Assembly (NCBI GenBank): GCA_028678445.1
Contig: JAJRDJ010000167.1
Location: 1 to 5,123 of the forward strand
From: Methylococcaceae bacterium
Lineage (GTDB): Bacteria > Pseudomonadota > Gammaproteobacteria > Methylococcales > Methylococcaceae
Reading direction: 5' to 3'
Length of the DNA stretch: 5,123 nucleotides
This document shows positions 1 to 3,382 of this stretch, piece by piece. Numbering within the stretch: the first letter of the stretch is position 1; each line of letters starts with the position of its first letter. Both the position numbers and the translations under genes were made by a program. The notes under the pieces are model-generated. The model was not told the origin of the DNA and did no database searches. It saw only the letters and a program-made list of their open reading frames with translations.

Positions 1-66
1 CTGAAACCACACCTTGGAACCGAGCCGCGCCTGTTCTACGCGGGGATTGACAAGGAGGTCATGTGA
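1..66 (+). CDS. C-terminal end of probable NrfC/PsrB-type iron-sulfur subunit (partial, 5' end outside window)
   Basis: Reading frame 1 is open from the first base to a TGA at 64-66 and gives 21 residues, LKPHLGTEPRLFYAG then IDKEVM. The T-x-P-R-hydrophobic-Y pattern close to the C-terminus is common at the end of ferredoxin-like 4Fe-4S subunits that pair with NrfD/PsrC membrane proteins (NrfC, PsrB, DsrO types). The next gene begins one base after this stop and is an NrfD-family protein, which is the usual partner and order. No cluster-binding cysteine lies inside the window, so the Fe-S assignment rests on the tail motif and the neighbour. The fragment could equally be the end of a larger fused molybdopterin-like/Fe-S subunit, as in alternative complex III ActB. 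That a gene ends here is well supported; its family is inferred. Confidence 0.55.
   Translation: MKPHLGTEPRLFYAGIDKEVM
52..59 (+). promoter_or_regulatory. Shine-Dalgarno site deciding the NrfD start
   Basis: AAGGAGGT is a near-perfect anti-16S match. It lies inside the 3' end of the upstream gene and eight bases before the ATG at 68. It fixes the start of the NrfD-like protein at 68 instead of the in-frame TTG at 14, and implies translational coupling with the upstream Fe-S gene. The ATG at 61 is followed at once by the upstream stop codon and belongs to the upstream frame. Confidence 0.85.
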
Positions 67-67
67 G

Positions 68-1306
68 ATGACCAACGATTTGACCAACATCATCCCGGTG
101 GTCGTGCCGCATTTCGAGGGGTATGTTTACCCCAACGAAGCGACGCACCAGCCGCTGTGGAGTGTGCTGATCGTCCTCTATCCTTACGTCACGGGGCTCG
201 TGGCGGGTGCGTTCATCATGGCCTCGCTGGTACGGGTCTTCAACGTCAAAGCCCTCGAACCGGTGTATCGCCTCTCGCTGCTAACGGCTTTCGCGTTTCT
301 GCTGTGTGCGCCGCTGCCGCTGCTGTTTCACCTGGGACATCCCGAACGCTGCTATGAGGTGATGATGACGCCGCACCTGACCTCGCCGATGGCCATCTTC
401 GGCTTCGTCTATGCCTGGTACCTGATGGCCGTGTTGCTGCTGGAACTGTGGTTCGATTACCGGCGAGACTTCGTCACCTGGTCGGAGACCACACCCGGGT
501 TCCGAGGCATCTTATATCGCCTCTTCACAGTCGGAGTGACGGACGAGTCCGACGCGGCTGCCCGACTGGACCACAAGATTGGCCATATCCTGTCCATCGT
601 GGGCATTCCCTCGGCCTTTTTGCTGCATGGCTATGTGGGGTTCATCTTCGGGTCGGTGAAGGCCAATCCGTGGTGGGGCAACGCCTTGATGCCGATCATC
701 TTCATTATGTCCGCGATGGTGTCGGGCATCGCGCTGTGCGTCTTCAACTACATGGTGCTGAACTGGGTCCGCCGCAAGCCGGTGGACATGAAATGCCTGG
801 ATGTCATGGGCATGTACCTGTTTTATGCGCTGGTGGTGGACGCCGCGGTTGAGGCGCTGGACTGGATCCACCGCATTTACTCCGCAGAGGAGGGCTTCCA
901 AGTGATGCAGTACATGGCGCGGGTGAAGCTCTTTTACACACTGAGCCTGGGCCAGGTGGCATTCGGGACGCTGGTGCCGCTGATCCTGCTGGGCGTGTTG
1001 CAGTTGATTCGCCGGAAGGTGCCCGAGCTGGCGCGGCGGCGGCTGTATTTCGCCAGCGCGGCGTTGATCTTGATCGGCGTGCTGGCGATGCGGTGGAACG
1101 TGGTCATCGGCGGACAGCTTTTCTCCAAGAGCCTGCGGGGCGTAATGAGCTATAAGATGGAATTCGCTGGCATGGAAGGCTGGTTCATGGGGGCCCTGCT
1201 GCTGTGCCTGCCATTCGCCATTCTGGCGGCGCTGATTAAACTGTTCCTCTCGGAGAAGCTGCCGAGCGCGACCGGCCTAGAAACCCAGGCGGCGCCAGGG
1301 GCCTAG
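68..1306 (+). CDS. NrfD/PsrC-family quinone-interacting membrane subunit
   Basis: This 412-residue polytopic protein has no cofactor-binding cysteine motif. Members of the NrfD/PsrC/DsrP/HybB family anchor Fe-S subunits in the inner membrane and exchange electrons with (mena)quinone. About nine hydrophobic helices can be seen, near residues 31-55, 70-90, 108-128, 174-195, 206-233, 245-262, 290-313, 325-341 and 371-394. Family marks are LGHPER at 89-94 followed by TSPM at 105-108, and RWNVVIGGQ at 342-350, which resembles the late conserved segment of the longer DsrP/HybB-type members. A soluble loop rich in charged residues lies at about 130-170. The start is set by the AAGGAGGT site, and the gene follows the upstream Fe-S-like gene by one base, so the two are co-transcribed and probably form one complex. 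The name NrfD is a family label only: no NrfA nitrite reductase is visible. Other possibilities are ActC/ActF of alternative complex III or a Cbc-type complex subunit; the window does not contain enough partners to choose. Confidence 0.9.
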   Translation: MTNDLTNIIPVVVPHFEGYVYPNEATHQPLWSVLIVLYPYVTGLVAGAFIMASLVRVFNVKALEPVYRLSLLTAFAFLLCAPLPLLFHLGHPERCYEVMMTPHLTSPMAIFGFVYAWYLMAVLLLELWFDYRRDFVTWSETTPGFRGILYRLFTVGVTDESDAAARLDHKIGHILSIVGIPSAFLLHGYVGFIFGSVKANPWWGNALMPIIFIMSAMVSGIALCVFNYMVLNWVRRKPVDMKCLDVMGMYLFYALVVDAAVEALDWIHRIYSAEEGFQVMQYMARVKLFYTLSLGQVAFGTLVPLILLGVLQLIRRKVPELARRRLYFASAALILIGVLAMRWNVVIGGQLFSKSLRGVMSYKMEFAGMEGWFMGALLLCLPFAILAALIKLFLSEKLPSATGLETQAAPGA

Positions 1307-1320
1307 CCCATGATTTTCTG

Positions 1321-1329
1321 GCCTGAAAG
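1321..1329 (+). repeat. Direct repeat copy 1 (GCCTGAAAG)
   Basis: This 9-base sequence recurs exactly at 1369-1377. Both copies lie in the non-coding gap between the NrfD-like gene and the small cytochrome gene, 48 bp apart. A regulator-binding pair is possible, but chance is not excluded for a repeat this short. Confidence 0.35.
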
Positions 1330-1368
1330 CTTAGGTGGTGAATTCGCTATCCCCCGAGTTAAGCTCTA

Positions 1369-1377
1369 GCCTGAAAG
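1369..1377 (+). repeat. Direct repeat copy 2 (GCCTGAAAG)
   Basis: This is the second exact copy of the 9-mer at 1321-1329, 41 bp upstream of the ATG of the cytochrome gene. A pair of sites about 4.5 helical turns apart is compatible with an operator or activator arrangement, though nothing else in the spacer identifies the protein. Confidence 0.35.
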
Positions 1378-1417
1378 ACAACAACGCATTGAACCAACGA
1401 AAGACCAAAAGAAACCT

Positions 1418-1744
1418 ATGAAGAAGACAGCATCACTGGTAATCGCCTTGCTGGCGATTCCCGCTTTGTCCGTTTGCGCGGCCGATGCCAAGGCCACGTA
1501 CGAGAAGGACTGCGCCAAATGCCACGGTAAAGACGGCAAAGGCCAAACCGTAATGGGCAAGAAGCAGGGCGCCAAAGACTACACCGACCCCAAGGTGCAA
1601 GACGCCATCACCGATGACGCCGCATTCAAGGCGATCAAGGACGGCTACAAGAAGGACGGCAAGGAAGTCATGAAGCCTGCTGAAGGCCTGTCGGACGACG
1701 AGATCAAGGCCCTTGTCGCCTACATGCGCAAGTTCAAGAAATAG
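1418..1744 (+). CDS. Small exported class I monohaem cytochrome c
   Basis: This 108-residue protein is a probable periplasmic electron carrier. Residues 1-21 form a signal peptide (MKK, hydrophobic core ASLVIALLAIPALSV, likely cleavage after VCA). The single haem-binding motif CAKCH at 32-36 sits near the mature N-terminus, as in class I cytochromes c. The likely sixth ligand is Met85 in the segment EVMKPAEG, followed by the usual C-terminal helix LSDDEIKALVAYMRKF. The mature protein is lysine-rich (19 Lys) and carries a modest net positive charge, suited to docking on acidic partners. The ATG at 1418 starts directly at the signal peptide but has only an A-rich upstream stretch, not a clear Shine-Dalgarno site. 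The gene lies 111 bp after the NrfD-like gene and is closed by hairpins and a terminator, so it is either the last gene of the upstream operon or a single-gene unit. It could serve as electron acceptor or donor for the NrfD module; the partner is inferred. Confidence 0.92.
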   Translation: MKKTASLVIALLAIPALSVCAADAKATYEKDCAKCHGKDGKGQTVMGKKQGAKDYTDPKVQDAITDDAAFKAIKDGYKKDGKEVMKPAEGLSDDEIKALVAYMRKFKK

Positions 1745-1755
1745 CTTTCGGCCGG

Positions 1756-1775
1756 CCCGGCGCATCGGCGCCGGG
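1756..1775 (+). other. GC hairpin just after the cytochrome stop codon
   Basis: CCCGGCGC (1756-1763) and GCGCCGGG (1768-1775) form a perfect 8-bp stem with the 4-base loop ATCG, 12 bases after the cytochrome stop. No T-run follows, so by itself it is not a classical intrinsic terminator. It may protect the 3' end of the mRNA or act together with the stronger hairpin at 1803-1829. Confidence 0.6.
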
Positions 1776-1802
1776 GGCTGACAACTATGGGTTACCCTTG
1801 GG

Positions 1803-1837
1803 CCCTCCCCCCGTTGGCCGGGGGGAGGGAACCTTTT
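1803..1837 (+). terminator. Intrinsic (rho-independent) terminator after the monohaem cytochrome
   Basis: CCCTCCCCCC (1803-1812) pairs perfectly with GGGGGGAGGG (1820-1829), giving a 10-bp all-GC stem bar one A-T pair, with the 7-base loop GTTGGCC. It is followed by AACC and then TTTT at 1834-1837. GGTT at 1790-1793 could also pair with AACC at 1830-1833 across an internal loop. The T-run is short and offset by four bases, so efficiency may be moderate. Its place between a stop codon and a good promoter supports the call. Confidence 0.72.
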
Positions 1838-1864
1838 GACTCAACGCAGGCGGGTCCATAAGAT
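1836..1864 (+). promoter_or_regulatory. Sigma70-type promoter for the heptahaem/cytochrome b-c operon
   Basis: TTGACT at 1836-1841 matches the -35 consensus at five of six bases. After a spacer of exactly 17 bp comes TAAGAT at 1859-1864, matching the -10 consensus at four of six bases including the key first TA and final AT. Transcription would start near 1871, leaving a leader of about 30 bases before the ATG at 1901. The -35 box shares its first two bases with the terminator T-run, so one transcript's end and the next one's start are packed together. This is a reading by eye against the E. coli consensus; the host's own consensus is unknown. Confidence 0.65.
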
Positions 1865-1900
1865 TTCCCGGAGACGAGCATTGATAAGCGAGCCCTGATT

Positions 1901-3382
1901 ATGAGTTCTGATACCTCCGCCGCACCGGCACCCGTGCGGCGCTTCTCGGTCTTCCGGAACTGGCTCAGCCTGTCCGGCCTGGTGGTCGTGGTGGGCAGCC
2001 TGTTCTCGTTTTTCCTGCTGCTCCTGCTGAATGCCTTTTCCCCTTTCGCCAATCCTTACGTGGGGATTCTTACCTACTTGGTGGCGCCAGCCTTCCTGAT
2101 GGCAGGTCTGTTCCTAGGCTTGCTGGGGGCCTTCCTGCGCCATCGCCAGATCGTGCGAACCTCGGGCCCGCTGCCGCCGTTGCGGATTGATCTCACCCGT
2201 CCGCGCGACCGGCGGATGCTCGGCTTCTTTCTGGCCGGCAGTGTTCTGTTCCTGCTGATTTCCGCTCTGGGTTCCTACCAAACCTACCATTTTACCGAGT
2301 CGGTCAATTTCTGTGGCCAGGCGTGCCACGGTGTCATGCAACCCGAATACGTCACCTATACGAACGGCCCTCACGCCCGCGTGGCCTGCGCCGAATGTCA
2401 TATCGGCAAAGGGGCCAGTTGGTACGTTCGCTCCAAGCTCTCCGGCACTTACCAGGTCTATGCCACCATGGCCGACAAATACCCCCGCCCGATCCCTACT
2501 CCCGTCAAGAACCTCCGCCCGGCCCAGGAAACCTGCGAAGAATGCCACTGGCCCCAGAAGTTTGTCGGCAACCTGGAACACACCTACAACTACTTCCTTG
2601 CCGACGAGACCAACACTCCCTTCACCGTCCGTCTCCTCATGCACGTGGGCGGTGGCGACCCCACCCACGGGCCTGTCGGCGGCATCCACTGGCACATGAA
2701 CGTGGGCAACAAGGTCGAATACCTCGCCACCGACGAGGCGCGCCAGAAGATTCCGTATGTGCGCGTGACCGAATTGTCGCAGGGTGTGGTAACCGAATTC
2801 CGGACCCCGAAGTTCACGAACACGGTGGACGAGGCTTCCCTGCGGCAGATGGACTGCATGGATTGCCATAACCGACCGGCCCATCGCTACAAGACACCCA
2901 ACAACGCCGTCAACCTTGCCATCGCCCTGGGGCAGATTGATCGCGGGCTGCCTTTCATCAAGTCCAACGCGCTCTACGTGCTCACGCAGCCCTACACCAA
3001 CAACACGCAGGCCCTGCAGACCATCGCGACCTCCCTGTCGCAATGCTATCCAAATGACGCGCGCATACGCCCTGCGATTGACGCCGTGCAGAAAATCTAC
3101 CAGGACAATTTCTTTCCCGAAATGAAGGCCAGTTGGAAGGTCTACCCGGACAACATCGGCCACAAAGACTGGCCGGGCTGCTTCCGATGTCACGATGGCC
3201 TGCACAAGACCACCGACGGCAAGCGTTCCATTAAGGCCGATGACTGTAGCGCCTGTCACACCATCCTGGCGCAGGGCCGCGGCGCTGAACTGGATCAGCT
3301 CACACCCAAGGGGCAGAAATTCAAACACCCGGGCGACGAGGTCGAAGGAGGCTGCAATGATTGTCACACCGGCGGACTATAG
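1901..3382 (+). CDS. Seven-haem NapC/NirT-type inner-membrane cytochrome c (ImcH-like architecture)
   Basis: This 493-residue protein is a probable quinol-oxidising cytochrome anchored in the inner membrane with its haem domain in the periplasm. Three hydrophobic helices are visible at about 22-46, 52-79 and 106-125. Seven haem motifs follow: CGQACH at 138-143 (a CX3CH variant followed by GVM), CAECH at 163, CEECH at 212, CMDCH at 319, CFRCH at 427, CSACH at 449 and CNDCH at 485. The segment from the first motif through SPHAR-like GPHARVACAECHIG is the NapC/NirT/NrfH signature, where the first haem lies near the quinol site. Three helices, a NapC-like start and seven haems match the layout described for Geobacter ImcH; orthology is not shown. 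A haem-free stretch at 217-318 contains the His-rich GIHWH at 261-265. Cys382 is a lone cysteine. The ATG at 1901 has no clear Shine-Dalgarno site, but it lies about 30 bases after the predicted transcription start. The 3' end overlaps the next gene by 26 bases, so the two are translationally coupled. I see no frameshift. Confidence 0.9.
   Translation: MSSDTSAAPAPVRRFSVFRNWLSLSGLVVVVGSLFSFFLLLLLNAFSPFANPYVGILTYLVAPAFLMAGLFLGLLGAFLRHRQIVRTSGPLPPLRIDLTRPRDRRMLGFFLAGSVLFLLISALGSYQTYHFTESVNFCGQACHGVMQPEYVTYTNGPHARVACAECHIGKGASWYVRSKLSGTYQVYATMADKYPRPIPTPVKNLRPAQETCEECHWPQKFVGNLEHTYNYFLADETNTPFTVRLLMHVGGGDPTHGPVGGIHWHMNVGNKVEYLATDEARQKIPYVRVTELSQGVVTEFRTPKFTNTVDEASLRQMDCMDCHNRPAHRYKTPNNAVNLAIALGQIDRGLPFIKSNALYVLTQPYTNNTQALQTIATSLSQCYPNDARIRPAIDAVQKIYQDNFFPEMKASWKVYPDNIGHKDWPGCFRCHDGLHKTTDGKRSIKADDCSACHTILAQGRGAELDQLTPKGQKFKHPGDEVEGGCNDCHTGGL
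1918..1941 (+). other. Hairpin in the first codons of the heptahaem cytochrome gene
   Basis: CGCCGCAC (1918-1925) and GTGCGGCG (1934-1941) form a perfect 8-bp stem around an 8-base loop, starting 17 bases after the A of the start codon. It encodes part of the Ala/Pro/Arg-rich cytoplasmic tail (AAPAPVRR). Combined with the lack of a Shine-Dalgarno site, it could lower or regulate translation initiation. It may also be a by-product of GC-rich codons for Ala, Pro and Arg. Confidence 0.4.
3345..3351 (+). promoter_or_regulatory. Shine-Dalgarno site inside the heptahaem gene, deciding the next start
   Basis: AAGGAGG lies five bases before the ATG at 3357, within the last codons (around Glu-Gly-Gly before the seventh haem motif) of the heptahaem cytochrome gene. 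The ATG at 3384, which starts one base after the previous stop, has no comparable site in front of it and is in the same frame. The site therefore favours 3357 as the start of the cytochrome b-c fusion gene and points to coupled translation. Confidence 0.75.

Larger units (their letters stand above)
1307..1417 (+). other. 111-bp intergenic spacer before the monohaem cytochrome
   Basis: No gene fits in this spacer. It holds two copies of GCCTGAAAG, starting at 1321 and 1369 (48 bp apart), and a possible 6-bp inverted repeat AGCTTA (1328-1333)/TAAGCT (1360-1365) between them. No convincing -35/-10 pair, sigma54 element or T-run terminator is seen. The stretch just before the next ATG is A-rich (CCAAAAGAAACCT) and lacks a good Shine-Dalgarno site. 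The spacer probably carries the promoter or leader of the cytochrome gene, but this is inferred from its length and repeats. Confidence 0.4.

Noticed and set aside
14..67. N-terminal extension of the NrfD-like protein from an in-frame TTG at 14
   Set aside because: The added residues are not hydrophobic or family-like and overlap the upstream gene. The strong AAGGAGGT site points to ATG 68.
68..1306. Dedicated Nrf nitrite reductase operon
   Set aside because: Only the generic NrfD family is seen. There is no NrfA pentahaem catalytic protein or its CXXCK motif in the window.
1307..1345. Sigma54 (-24/-12) promoter around TGGCCTGAAAGCTTA
   Set aside because: The GG is not followed by GC at the required 10-base spacing.
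2114..3367. Long open frame (417 codons) on the - strand opposite the heptahaem cytochrome gene
   Set aside because: It lies fully antisense to a gene with seven haem motifs. Its product has no recognisable domain, and such frames arise from GC-rich codon bias.
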